Shown piece by piece: positions 47,476 through 59,688 of a stretch of DNA of 64,000 nt. The notes beneath the pieces are model-generated. The model had not been told where the DNA came from and ran no database searches. It worked only from the letters and a program-made list of their open reading frames with translations. The stretch lies in assembly GCA_951804985.1 (NCBI GenBank), contig OX638133.1, positions 67,119,867 through 67,183,866 of the forward strand, in the 5' to 3' direction. The stretch is from Dryomyza anilis (taxonomy: Eukaryota; Arthropoda; Insecta; Diptera; Dryomyzidae). Both the position numbers and the translations under genes were made by a program. The stretch's first letter is position 1, and every line of letters starts with the position of its first letter.

Positions 47476-49164
47476 GTAATGTAATACTTAGAGAGGGAAT
47501 TACATTTCTCAGAGTAATATAGATTGTCTATAATTACATAATTTGGCCAAAAGTATGTAACACTTTACTTACAATATAAACCTTTAAACCATAAAATAGT
47601 TGAGTTCTTGACATTATAAATTAAAGAGATATGTTTTTATAAACTATTGTAAGTACAAACTGTAATGTAGGTGGGATTGTATATTCTGAAACTCTTCGGT
47701 TTTCAATTAGTATATCAATTTAGTTTAAATAAATGCAAAATGTACTAAAAACGGATATACACATTTTTCTACATATCGATTTATTAAATGAACAAAAAAA
47801 ATATTTAGTTATTTTTAATACATATAAAAGCAGAATGCAATAAATACAAAATGTACTAAAAACAGATGTTTTCATTTTACTACATAACGATGTTTAAATT
47901 AATTAAATATATTCAGTTGTTTTTAATACAAATGTGGTAGAATTTTGCATATACATTTATGTAGATTCATTAATGTGGTAAAAACAAATACATTTGCTTT
48001 TGGCCATAAATGTTATTTATATACATTCAAATGTATTGCACATTTCAAAATAAAGCAGTATTTTTTCTGTGTGTATTCATGTTTTTTTTTTATATTGCTG
48101 TTACTCTGTACCATTATGTTTAGGTAACCTTTTGAATCACAATATTTTTTCCGAATTCAGGTTGGTATCTATAACCACGTCGAATGCTAAACGGCAAAGG
48201 ACACCATTAAAATTAAAAAATGACCATGTAAAAATGCAAAATAAAACAACAACTGAGTAATTATTATTTTTATAAATAAAATTAACACATCAATCGAGTT
48301 GGCGTGTAATTAACACGTTGCTTTATTGACTTTTTTTTTATAGAATGTATTTTTTTTTTTGCACAATTCAATTGCAATTGTTGTTGTAAATAAAGTATTT
48401 ACACAAGTTTAATGGTTGCCTGCGCAAAACGTGCGGTGTTTGTATCGGATTCTGAACTGAAATGTTTGCGCACTTGATTATCGCACTAATATTATTACGA
48501 TTGCCCAGCAGGAAATGTTTTTTTTGACGACAAAAGATCGTCAATTATGCATTGATGTATTGTAAAAAAAATAATTATGTATGGCAAACATGTGTGACAT
48601 TCTTAAGGAAATGTCTTCGGTGTTGAATCTAGATAAATATCGTGCATGAAATTATTAATGGTACATAATGGTGTTATCATATTGTTAGATTTATCAGTTA
48701 TTTTTTACGTTAAACATATAAATGTACTATTTTTGAAAAGTATAAAGATGGAAAGAAATACATAATTTTGATTGATAATTTGGTCTGTGCTCTTGGTATC
48801 CATAAATCATTGCAACATTTCGATATCAATTTTCAAAAAAAAGGTTACGAAATTGGAAAACTGAGTATGCAGACAATGTCAGCATCCGCGATTTTATGTA
48901 CCCAAAATAAATAGTTTGCTAATAATAGCAATCGTAATCGATAAATTATCTCAAACTTTAACTGCATCCTTTTTATTTTGACATAGCGAACAGTTTGTTA
49001 GAAAATGGGTCCTGTCCCTACTAAGCATATCATTGTGTAGCGAAAATGCACTAGGTGGCGCAAAAGTCACAAGACATTTTTAAACAATGCAGCTAATGCG
49101 TCAATAATTCGTAGACTGTTTTTTTAATAAACAATTAATTTAAATAAATATTTCTTCTTCCCAA

Positions 49165-50570
49165 GTAAGAATTAACGACCGGCACAATCCTGACAGCTTG
49201 TGCCAATGCTACTCAGGCCTGTGCCAACGCGGTTATCCAAGCTCGTTCCAAGACTGTGTCAAGACTGGAATGATAACTATGTTACAAGCCTGTATGTATC
49301 CCAGGCTTGTATCCAGGCTCGTTGATAAATTTTGTGCCAGAATTAATTCTCAGACTTGTGCCAACACTGTGTTTTAGGCTTGTGTCAAGACTGTTTCAAG
49401 GCTGGAATGATAACTATGTTACAAGCCTGTAAATCAGGATTGTACCTAAACTTGTGTTCCAGGCATGTACCAAGGCCGGAACTAAAGACCGGCACAAGAC
49501 TGACACTATGCCCCAGACTTGCGACAATCCTTGTAATACGTCTGAAGATTCAGGCTATTGGGTACAATTTGTCATGGGCATTGCATACATTATTCATGTC
49601 ATTACACTTAAGAGTTGAGTCTATAGATAAATAAATATGCCATAGGTTAACAGCCAATTTAACAGTACCTAATACTTACGTTAATTTGCAGACTTATTGT
49701 TCAGACAACTCCAAAGAGTTGAGTTTTTCGAATATATTTTTTGACGTTTAAAAAATTTTCAACAATTTTTTTTTCAATCAGATAAGTGTTCTTTAACATG
49801 GAAAAACACAAAAATGTCACCATAGTAAACTTTAATTTACTTAAGTCAAAGTCGGTACACACGCATAACTAGGCATGGGACGAAAAGTTGTCGAGACGGA
49901 ATTTTGAATTTCCGTCAGCAAATGGCGGTTTGGATAATTTGGCAATTTTCATATGTGGCTCAATAATGTGTCAGTCTTGTGTCAAAATTGGTATACCGAG
50001 CCCAATAATGTGTCAGTCTTGTGTCAATATTGGTATACCGAGGCCTGTGTGGAGTCCGAGAATGAAAATTGACCCAGGCTCGTGTCCAACATAAACTAAC
50101 AAGGCCTGTTTGAAATCTGTGAATGACAAATGTGCCAGTCCTGTGCCTAGCTTGGTATATCAAGCCTGTGTAAAGCCTGGGAGAGACGATTGTCCCAGGC
50201 TTGTGTCTTATCTAAACTAACGAGGCTTGTTTGAAATCTGGGAATGAAAAATGTGCTAGGCTTGTGTCTAGCTTGATATACCAAGGCCTGTGTCTAGTCT
50301 GTGAGTGATGATTGTGCCAGGCTTGTGTCGAACCTAAACTAACAAGGCTTATGTAAAGCCTGAGAGTCACGATTGTCCCAGGCTGGTGTCTAATGTAAAC
50401 TAACGAAGCTTGTTTGAAATCTGGGAATGACGAATGTGCCAGGCTTATGTCTAGCTTGGAATAACAAGGCCTGTGTGGAGTCTGTGAGTGACGATTGTGC
50501 CAGGCTTGTGTCTGGCCCGATATACCAAGCCTTGGTAGTCAAGCCTGTAACAAACCTGGCACTTTTGTTG
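49165..50570. repeat. Minisatellite with ~61-bp unit
   Basis: Words such as CCAGGCTTGTGTC, AAGCCTGTGT and TGGAGTCTGTGAGTGA recur throughout. The GGCTTGTTTGAAATCTGGGA-type word begins near 50097, 50219 and 50402, spaced 122 and 183 bp, that is two and three units of 61 bp, with alternating unit types. Earlier subregions have other periods: a 141-bp duplication containing ATAACTATGTTACAAGCCTG (49270 and 49411) and a 54-bp duplication containing AATAATGTGTCAGTCTTGTG (49966 and 50005-50020). The array is clearly less AT-rich than the intron around it. Confidence 0.85.
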
Positions 50571-52009
50571 TAGCCTGGAAATTCCCACCTGGGTTATTTC
50601 TTCCACGTAGTGAAATGGGAAGCACAAAGAAAAAGGTCAAATGAAATATAATGTGTAAGTAGTAAAGTAAAAAGTGAAATAAAGACGACTTAAAATATAT
50701 AAAAAGTAAAAATATAAAATAAATAAATAAGAAAAATATTTTAATACAAAAAAAAAGTAGCTTAAACATTTAATATTGTCTGTCTAATATAAGTTTATAT
50801 TCTTTATATGTAATTCGTAATCGTACAGATTTTACAGATTTGAACATAAATGCATTAAAAAAAATTTACAGCACTGTTCTTACATGAGTAGTGGACATTT
50901 ATATGAAAATGTCATCACAATGCTTTTCAACGCGAAAATCCTATCAATCATCGATTGTCCTGACCTGACATAGGTGGATCATCAATGACATTTGCCAGTG
51001 GATAAGTTATGATTATGTACAATTCCTATTGGGTATTGTTGTATTGTTGCTTTATTATTGGTGCTGCCGCTGTTCATTAAATATTTGCTGGAATTGCTAA
51101 ACAATCTGTTGTGAAAAGACGCATTCATCGGCAACTTAGTTCCAGTTAAATACTAGTTCTTTTATTAAATAATTTGTTTTTTTTTTTGTTGTTGTTGTGT
51201 GTATAAAAAAAAGCTAATTGCAAATACGACTGAAATTTTGTTCAGTCAACAATAACAGCACCAAAAGCAACAATAGCAGCAGCAAAATAAACAAAGAGGT
51301 GCCAGGGTCCCATGAAAACGTCAGCGTCTGAGCAAAAGTTTTTATAGTATGTGCTTTCGAAGGGTGTTTTTTGTTTATTTTTTTTTCTTGTTAATTTTAA
51401 TTTTTTGACATGGCAGCACCTGTTCAAAGATGACTTAAATTCTTAGGTAATTATTTGCACTCTATGCAAACAGACAAACGGCACGAACGCCATGAAGTAA
51501 AACGAAATTAAAAGCAAACAATAAAAAATAATAAATTCAATTTAAACAAAATTAGAAATATTCGACGGACTAATTCAATTTTATTATTATTTAATTTTTA
51601 TTGTTTTTAAAATTTACAAAATGTAATAAACAAAGCAAATTTTGTTATAAATAAAAGTGAACTTTATAGTTTCCAATTCGACATATTCTATTATTTTAAT
51701 TTAAGGATATTTCAAATAAAAATACCTCATTAACATTGAGCTACTAGAACATAGTTCATAATCTCGAATTTAAATAATGACACACTTTAGAGGGTGTTGA
51801 AAATATTAATAATTACACCAAAGGTTATTAAAGTGTTATTTTCTTAATGTAATACAAATAATTAGACATTCTAAAGATTGTCAATTAATTTATTTAATGT
51901 GTTAAACTAAATAGGGTTGATATGGAATCAACTTTGTGTTGAAGAGTATAACAAATAATTTATAAGAAACTGTTTCGTAATTATTTATAATAACAAACGA
52001 AAATTCTGA

Positions 52010-52195
52010 CACTTCTCTGGAATATTTGAGGCATATTACCCCACAAAGGTAAATGGTTGATTTTGGAAAGCGTATGGCCTGTATTAAATTTAAAGGGCAT
52101 ATTGCCGGCATATTTTGGGTACAGGAAGAAAATAATCTATGTAAATAAGTTTTTGATACAAATTCAGCCTGTGACCTCTAAAATGTTTATAAATT
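52010..52195 (+). repeat. Degenerate copy of the ~260-bp repeat family
   Basis: CTTCTCTGGAATATTTGAGG, GGCATATTTTGGGTACAGG, GAAAATAATCTA and TTTTTGATACAAATTC follow the order of the tandem unit 250 bp downstream but with many changes and small deletions. Confidence 0.55.
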
Positions 52196-52439
52196 GCCTC
52201 AACCATGCAAACGCTTTACATTAACTTCCATTTATCTTCGTGTTTACCTGAAATATGTCGATATAAAGTGCCAGTAAATGTATCTAGGGAATATTCGTAT
52301 GTGATTTTTTAATATCAAATTCCAAGAAAAATTCCGCGCACGGTATAATTTTAAGTATAAAATAATGGGACCGCAATCATTTGTTATTCTCTCCCAGAAA
52401 TAGCGAATTTAATATGTACTGGATTCGAAATAATTTTTC

Positions 52440-52980
52440 AACAAAATTGCCCGAGCCAAAATTTTTGACATTTTTCTGGAATATTTCGGGCATATTTCCG
52501 GCAAACGCATAGCTAAATGGAATATCTTGGGAAGTGTATAGCAGGTTGTAAAATTTGTTGGCATTTTAATGGCAGATTCACGCCATATTTTGGAATGGAC
52601 AGAAAACAGACAGCTTTTGATACAAACTCCGCCGTTGTCTGTTTGAAATATGTCGAGAAAAAGTTTCTGAACTGCCTCGACCCTGTCAAAAATGTTGTCT
52701 GAGGAGATGATACAAGAGACAAAATTTTTGGCATTTTTCTGGAATATTTCGGGCATATTTCCGGCAAACGCACAGATAAATAGAATATTTTCTGAAGTGT
52801 ATAAAATGCAGGCTGTAAATTTTTGTGGAATTTTTCTGGCAGATTCACGTCATATTTGGTGAACGGGCAGAAAAAAGACAGCTTTTGATACAAACTCCGC
52901 CTTTGTCTGTTTGAAATATGTCGACAAAATGTTTCAAAACAACCTCGACCCTGCCAAAAATTTTGTCTGGGGTACATATC
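52440..52980 (+). repeat. 263-bp tandem repeat, two units
   Basis: The unit runs from AAATTTTTG-CATTTTTCTGGAATATTT through CGGGCATATTTCCGGCAAAC, GGCAGATTCACG(C/T)CATATTT, GGGCAGAAAA, AGACAGCTTTTGATACAAAC, TCCGCC, TTGTCTGTTTGAAATATGTC and CCTCGACCCTG to TTTTGTCTG. TTTTTCTGG starts at 52471 and again at 52734, a period of 263 bp. Related single copies lie at 1203-1256, 2030-2345, 14165-14275 and 52010-52195. The long open frames on the minus strand here come from the repeat. Confidence 0.85.
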
Positions 52981-53053
52981 TCAAAAACTAGGTAAATATT
53001 ACACAACTGTGTGTGTAATATTTACCTTATTCTAACGTGAAACATTATTTTTA

Positions 53054-53452
53054 ATGAAACTACACAACAGCCAATCTGCGCAGCATTCAAGACAATTTTT
53101 GTATAATGTAAATGACGCCCTGATTCCGAAGATATGGTTTAAAAATGTTTCTTTGGAAAGGTTTACAAAATATCGGCCAATAACTTTATCGGCCTTTAAC
53201 TATATTTGTAAATTTCTCGCGTTCCAAATAACTTACATAATCAATAGTTATATCAAAAGAAAGGTATTAAAACATACAATAAACATCAAAAATATATTTA
53301 AATTCATTCAAAAAAGTATTTTTTCGACAAAAAATATAATTAAAAAATGCATTTCAAAAATTGGAAAAAAACGAGGAAATAAGATAATATGCAGTTTGTT
53401 TTTTATATCAAAATTAGTCCACACTCTTTCGAAGAAATTGAGCTATCAATGA
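53054..53452 (+). other. Unrecognised 132-codon open frame
   Basis: An ATG-started frame of 132 codons lies in AT-rich DNA just after the tandem repeat. Its product is rich in Lys, Ile, Phe, Asn and Ser, basic toward the C-terminus, and matches no family I know. There is no splice context. Its length is unusual for chance in DNA this AT-rich, but residue use mirrors base composition, so I do not call it a gene. Confidence 0.2.
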
Positions 53453-53849
53453 CAATAATGTATGGGTAACATTTGCGGATAAAATAAATTATGTCAAAGC
53501 ATTATAACAAAGCTATATAATAGACATAAAAATATAACAGAGAAAATGTGGGCCAATTGTTATATGATTGTTTACAACTAATTTGAAATTTTATAACTTT
53601 ATCTTGAATACTTTCTTAGATATGGAATCATAAAAAGACATCCCATATCTTGTATGGGATGTTGTTGACTACGTTAACAAATTTGACTCATTTTCGAACT
53701 TCAAATTACTTTTCTACTAAAATATATTTAAATGAAATTTCATCACATTCGGAATAGTGTCAAGTTATCAAGTTATCCTGTATATGCAAACAGACGAGAA
53801 TGTCTAAATCGAATTGACAAGTGATGCTGATCAAGAAAATATATACTTT

Positions 53850-53935
53850 TTATACCGGTCACGCCTTCTTAGAGGCGCTAAAATATCCTCATATACATAG
53901 TATAATCTGTAACCCATGGGTGTAGGGTATAAAAA
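53850..53935 (+). repeat. Dispersed repeat tail
   Basis: ATGCTGATCAAGAAAATATA, TTTTTATACCGGTCACGCC and GTGTAGGGTATAAA resemble the tail of the element at 58500-58693. Only the tail is present. Confidence 0.6.
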
Positions 53936-55964
53936 CACAAAATGGGTTTTAGTTTACATCCAATTCTACTTTATATAATTTTTTTTTTCTGAAAAAAAAA
54001 ATGAATCCATAGATTTTTTTATTTTTACGTCGTTTTCTTTAAAAAGGTACTGGCTAATTTTGGAACATCAGAGACTGTGAATCATCTCGCTTTTTAGATT
54101 TTTCCCACTTTTTTGCATCTTTGATTTATATTCTTGTCGAAGATTTTAAATTTTTCGAGTTCTTCAATCGAATTCTCTCAAACCAATAAACTAATTTCAA
54201 AATATTGTAAGAAATGTTTATTGGATCTTAAATTATCTTTCATTTAGTATTAAATTTAATCAAAATCGTTATTTAAAACGCGAAATATTTGCAAATATAT
54301 TTGACCACTTTTTGAAAGTTCGGTTCAAAAGTTATTGGCCGATATCTCGTAAACCTATCCATCGAATTTTGTTAATTAATATATTCGAATTCTGCGGATC
54401 ATTGCCAATAATACAAAAATAGTGTCATTTACATTTCATTTTGTTGTGTAGTATAATTTGGGACTAATCCTGAAATTTTTTTTTTTATAATTCCGAAACT
54501 TCCTTGTGAAACTCTTAAATTGTAGACATATTCGCAATGTTGAATTTCTTCCAACTTACTGTGGAAAGTTTTTTATTGAACGCAAATTATAGTATTATAA
54601 AAAAGAGTGTCGTGTATGACACATATAGCGCTATATCATCATATATGATGTGTCACATAATTGTAGGCTTCCGCGTAATCACTAAATTAAGAAATAATGA
54701 ACAGCAACTTAAATTAAATTTATATTATTTCTAAAGTGTGCTAATACCAAACAAATAGCAGATAACATAAATAATTTACGCGACGTTATTTACACGAACG
54801 TTACGTTATTAACAAAACTGTGATAACGCATCAACAGTACTAATAACGGTGCCACAAACACTTATCACAGATCTAATAGAAGCACGAAAAACACTAAAAC
54901 AATAAAAAGCTATCACACTGGAGCCATACATGTAAAAAACCCCATAAACCACACAGCAATAAAGTGAAAAATAGCAACGTCCAACGAAAAGTGTTACTAA
55001 AAATAAAACACATATCATAAAATCTGCGATAATTTCCAAATTACCTAAACTGGAAAGAACTGAACCGTTAATTTCGAATTCTTTGTTTTATTTGGAGATC
55101 CACTTCAACGAACCCCAACAAAATTAGTGAAGAAAAATAAAATAAAAAAAAAAAAAACGGAACAAATAAACTACACGGAAAGAAGCGACTGACTGACTGC
55201 CTTATCTTATCGTGGCAATTGTTGGCTTGTACATATTGTATTTGTTCACTTGTTGACATTGGGTTGGTTGGTTGGATTTGTGCGACGTTACTGATTAGAA
55301 ACATATAAAAAAAACACACTTAAACCTAATTAATGCGTACAGTACCAGTACTGATCTATATCAATCAAAATAAATGATTTGTAATGTATGGTGCTGGATT
55401 TCTTACAGATCAAACATACAAAATTTAACCTTCATGTTAGGCATTGGAAAAAAACAACACCCGCGATTAGATTGTGCGAGGGCCTTGGTCTGGGATATTC
55501 GCAAGCTCAAAGGTCCAATATACTCGCACAGCTAAATTTATATTTCAATATTTATATACTACGCATTCGTTTTAAGAATTTTGCAATAAAAAGTACTCGT
55601 AAAAATATGCTTATCGGACGACCATTGATAAGTCAGTAAGTGAACTGAGACTTGAACAAAATAATAATATTTTACGAATTAGCTGCCGATACCCTCTTGA
55701 CTCTGTGGTTACCGAATTCATGACATTTGATCGGCGCACAATCAGCTGTCGCATCGCTTAAACGACGACATTGTCTACTAATCTCCAAATAATCGCGTAC
55801 AATATATAACTTGGAATTTACAACGAATTTTATATTTACTGTAAATTATTTATATTACGTATTATTATTTAATACACAGAGAAATTTAAAGTGTTTTATA
55901 TTAAAACTGCTGACATTTTTACTGTAATTATAAATGTAGGCACCAATAAATTATTTGCCTTTTA

Positions 55965-56145
55965 CATTCCGGACAATTCTTCCCCGACATATACACACCC
56001 TTACAATTCTTTCCCGAGACAATTTTTTCCAAAGATAATACATCCCAGAGAAAATTATTTCTCGGACAATTCTTTCCTGGATTATTCTTTCTCAGACAAT
56101 TCATTCCCGGAGAATTATTCGTCCAGACAATTGTAACCTTATCCA
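55965..56145. repeat. Degenerate short tandem repeat (GACAATTCTTTCC)
   Basis: GACAATTCTT(T/C)CC(C/T)G-like units recur about eight times at irregular 15-21 bp spacing between 55970 and 56140. Reading frames across the array are open on both strands because of the repeat. Confidence 0.7.
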
Positions 56146-56324
56146 TTCAAAACATTCACAAATATATAAAAAACTAACTGGACCCGTGCACGACTCGTGC
56201 AAAGATTTAGTTAATGCAAGGATATGAAGTGATTTTATTAATATAAAGAACATTTTTATTATTTATTTTCCATAATCTAATTGAGTTTGTTTGGTGGGTT
56301 CTACTATATATTCCAAACATTAAG

Positions 56325-56700
56325 TAAATTTCGTGTTTTTTTGTTTTTGCTTTTTTGTTCTGCTTTTGTGGTTTTGCATTTGTGTTTTGATTTTGGCATT
56401 CATTTCCTTTTGTTTTTCCTTTTTTTGTGTTTTTGCTTTTGTTTTTGTTTTATGTCTTTGATTTTGTTATTATGTTTTGCTTTTTCTTTAGTTTTTGTGT
56501 TTTGCTTTTGTGGTTTTGCATTTGCCTTTGTGTTTTTGTTTTTCTTTTTGCTTTTGTTTTTGTGGTTCAGCTTTTGTTATTTGTATTTGCTTTTGTTTTG
56601 TTTTTATTTTGCTTTTGTTTTTGTACGATTGCTTTGATTTTTGCTTTTGATTTTGTGTTTTTGCTTTTGTATTTTTTTGTAGTTGTGTTTTTTGTTTTAT
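56325..56700. repeat. T-rich low-complexity tract (TTTTGC/TTTTTG)n
   Basis: Almost pure T and G with regular C; TTTTGCTTTTG and TTTTTGTTTTT are reiterated for about 375 bp. All frames are open or nearly so because there is no A on this strand; the resulting Phe/Leu/Cys-rich frames are not genes. Confidence 0.9.
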
Positions 56701-56744
56701 CTTCTTAGCCTGAGTGTGTGCCGAGTTCTCGTTTTGAAGGTTTA

Positions 56745-56945
56745 GGTTGTATGGGAGGTGCCACGCCCCTTTATCCAATCCCGTCCATATATAGCCTATG
56801 ACACCCACCAGACTCCATAGTATCCTGGTGCAAACATTTTAAAAGTTAAATGGTTCAGCGGTTTAGACGTGATGCTGGAACAATCAGACAGACCGACAGA
56901 CTGACAGACGGACAGACGGACCAAGAGTTTTATATATACAGATGT
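56745..56945 (+). repeat. Dispersed repeat tail with CAGA microsatellite
   Basis: GGTTGTATGGGAGGTGCCAC, TAGCCTATGACACCCACCAG, TAAATGGTTCAGCGGTTTAG, then a CAGACAGACCGACAGACTGA microsatellite and TTTTATATATACAGA. This is the structure of a common tail in fly dispersed repeats; the start of the same element may be near 56170 (GGACCCGTGCACGACTCGTG), with the T-rich tract between. Confidence 0.6.
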
Positions 56946-57764
56946 GCCATATTTATTTAAAAAAATATATAATTTTAATTATTAATTGGTAAATCGTCTC
57001 CTGAGAATAAGTTTGCTCCATACACTATTAAATCGATTTTGAGAAAAATGTTTAAGTTTTCATTAATTTTTCTCAAAATCCACTATTTTTATGTTTTAAT
57101 TGCGGTATATATTTTATACAAAAAAAATAAATTTTCATAAATTGCATCAAACGTTATTAAGATTATAAGAAAATTAAATTTTTTGTGTTGTGCTCCATAT
57201 CCAGTTTGGCCTCAAATTTTACGTTTTTATTCACGTGACGCAAAAATGGTGTCGTTGGAAATCATGGGAGCAATAAAACGAAATGATCTATATCGATAAA
57301 ACGGCCGGCCCATACAAACTAAAGCTCAGATATGACATATTTTTGACAGTAATTAATTAACAGTGTTGAAAATTTGTACTAAAATATTCTTTACCCCATT
57401 AATTATCCGCCTAACAATTCAAATTAAAATTATTACAAGAAAATTTTGGGTGGTTCGAATAAATTTTTGGTAATTTGAGCTAATTTGTTGGATATCTCCA
57501 AGTTTATACGAGATATCGAAAAATACAAAACGGAATAAGAATAAGAAAAATAAATTGCATATGAAGCAAACTAATTCCCAGATAACGAAATGTCATTTTT
57601 GAAATAATGACATGAATATAAAAAGAAAACTTCTCTGTGTATAAAGTATTAAATTTAATCAGTCACATATTTATATAAAAAAAACAATCAAAAGTGAGAA
57701 TGTATTCAACATCACTAATAGAAATTTAGCCTATTAGAATTGACATGAACATGATAGTATTCTT

Positions 57765-59009
57765 TAGGGATGTCCATCTGAAAAAAACCTCGATGTTTTT
57801 GTCGATATAATACATCGAATAGTTACATCGATGTTTTCCGATGTATCAAAAAAAAAACATCGTTATTTTCGATGCAACGAATGAAAAATTATTAGGCAAA
57901 TAATTTAAATGTTAATGAACATTTTATAAGTTTTTATATGTCAAAATATGTAAAATAACCAAAATAAAATATATTAGATTAAAATAAAACCAGTTGGGAA
58001 GGTTAGATCACATGGGAAATTTTAAAGTAGGTGTAATTATGATAGTTAGGATTATCAAAATTATAGTCGGTCTAAGCCGACTATAAATACCCTACACATA
58101 TGTGTGGTTACCATTCAAAGTGATATATAGGTCACCAGGGTATACGATTCCTGAAAATAACTACAAACATTCAATCGCTGAAGAATTTCCATTCATTTGA
58201 TACCCATATTTACAAATGGGTAGGTGTACCAAGTCTTTTCGCCGGAAAACAATATTATCATGTATTTGAGCATGATATCAATATATATTTGACCAAAAAA
58301 GTTTTCCTAAGCACGTATAGATAAAAATTGATCTTTATATGTACATTTTATATGAAGTATTTGAACATAAGTGGTCGGATCATAGGTCACAATGGACCGA
58401 TCTCGCACATACAGCGTAGGTATATTAGTAATCTAAGTTATAAGTTTCATTTATCTAGCTCTTCAATTTTAAAAGTCTTAGGGATTTCAACAGACAGACA
58501 GACGGACAGACAGACGGACAGACAGACAGACGGACAGACAGACAGACGGACAGACGGACATCGCTAAATCGACTCAGGAGGTCATGCTGATCAAGAATAT
58601 ATATACTTTTCCATACCGGAGATGCTTTCTTCTGGGTGTTACAAACGGCGTACCAAACTGAATATACCCTTTCACTCTTAGTGTAGGGTATAAAAAGTGT
58701 TTGACTTCAAACATTTTCTTATTATACAAAATTATTAAGACGTTGAGAATCAAAAATGTCTAAGTCCACGTTATGTCATTTTGAGTAAAACACGAAAATC
58801 AAAGTGTTTAATTTCAAATAGAACTCCATTAAATTTAGCTAGTTTCAATTCCCAAATATGTAATTTAACAATGATTCGATATATCGAAAAAATCGATATA
58901 CATCGATATATCGAAGAGATTCTGAGACTTATATTGTATCGGAAAACATCGATGTATCGAAGCTATATACGAGTGTTTTTAAAACATCGATGTATTTTGG
59001 ACATCCCTA
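57765..59009. mobile_element. hAT-type TIR element, 1245 bp, with a nested repeat
   Basis: The ends TAGGGATGTCC ... GGACATCCCTA are an 11-bp perfect inverted repeat, followed inward by CATCGATG-rich text that is also roughly inverted (57790-57880 against 58870-59000). The flanking octamers GTATTCTT (57757-57764) and GTCTTCTT (59010-59017) match in seven of eight bases, the duplication length of hAT elements. The middle (about 57995-58693) is a different dispersed repeat. There is no transposase frame. Confidence 0.75.
57995..58693 (+). repeat. Dispersed repeat with CAGA/CGGACA microsatellite, fullest copy
   Basis: Starts near GGAAGGTTAGATCACATGGG, runs through AGTCGGTCTAAGCCGACTAT and ATACCCTACAC, and ends with a CAGACAGACGGACAGA microsatellite (58492-58561), GCTAAATCGACTC, ATGCTGATCAAGAATATATA, and GTGTAGGGTATAAA. 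Start fragments lie at 358-456 and 33064-33165, tail fragments at 7838-8010 and 53850-53935. Similar tails are widespread in flies. It lies inside the hAT-type element and so arrived after it. Confidence 0.7.
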
Positions 59010-59637
59010 GTCTTCTTCTTACTGGCGAGATTATGACTAGGCAATAACTCAATGAACATTTCCCGATCATGACCTTCGTAGGTGTCGTGGCAAATTTGGA
59101 AAATTCTTATAGAGCAATACATCTTTTTTATAAATATTATTCTTTAAAAATGTAAAAATGAATTTTCTATTAGAATTAATTAAATTTACCTGAATTAGCA
59201 CTACGTAGTACCTTCTACTCTGACGCAGCTGCCCAAACTAATTCCTAGTTGAACAACTTGAACAAAATTATTTAAAATTGAAAACATGTGAAGCTGGGCT
59301 GAACAGAAGGAAATGGAAAGTTGCATCATTTCGACATTGCAAACGAACGACTAATGATGGCTGAACTATGAGTTCAAGAGCTCACGACCACATGACTGAT
59401 AAGACGACTACGGACGATAAGCAGGCGCTATAAAGTGCGGCCACTCCATAGGTTGGTGTCTCATCGAAACAAAAAAAAAAGGAAAAATGTAGATTTATAG
59501 TCGCGTGTTTAGACGGACGGGTCAGGTTCAAACAAGTCAACAGTAGTACTTATCAGTAGTAGTAAAATACGTTTTATTTTTTTATTAAACGATAGATCAC
59601 ATTTAAAAGTGGCAATAAAGAATATAAAAATAATAAA

Positions 59638-59688
59638 AATATACAGAATACGAAAAAAAGAAATATACAGAATACGAAAAAAAAAATC
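59638..59688. repeat. 24-bp tandem duplication
   Basis: AAATATACAGAATACGAAAA is repeated twice with a period of 24 bp, each followed by an A-rich run. Confidence 0.85.

Noticed and set aside
52409..52977. Minus-strand frames of 115 and 154 codons as a gene family member
   Set aside because: The frames repeat the 263-bp tandem unit and similar frames occur at 1.8-2.5 kb in other copies; they follow the repeat, not a gene.
56281..56708. Hydrophobic Phe/Leu/Cys-rich frames that look like membrane proteins
   Set aside because: They come from a TTTTGC/TTTTTG low-complexity tract without A on the plus strand.
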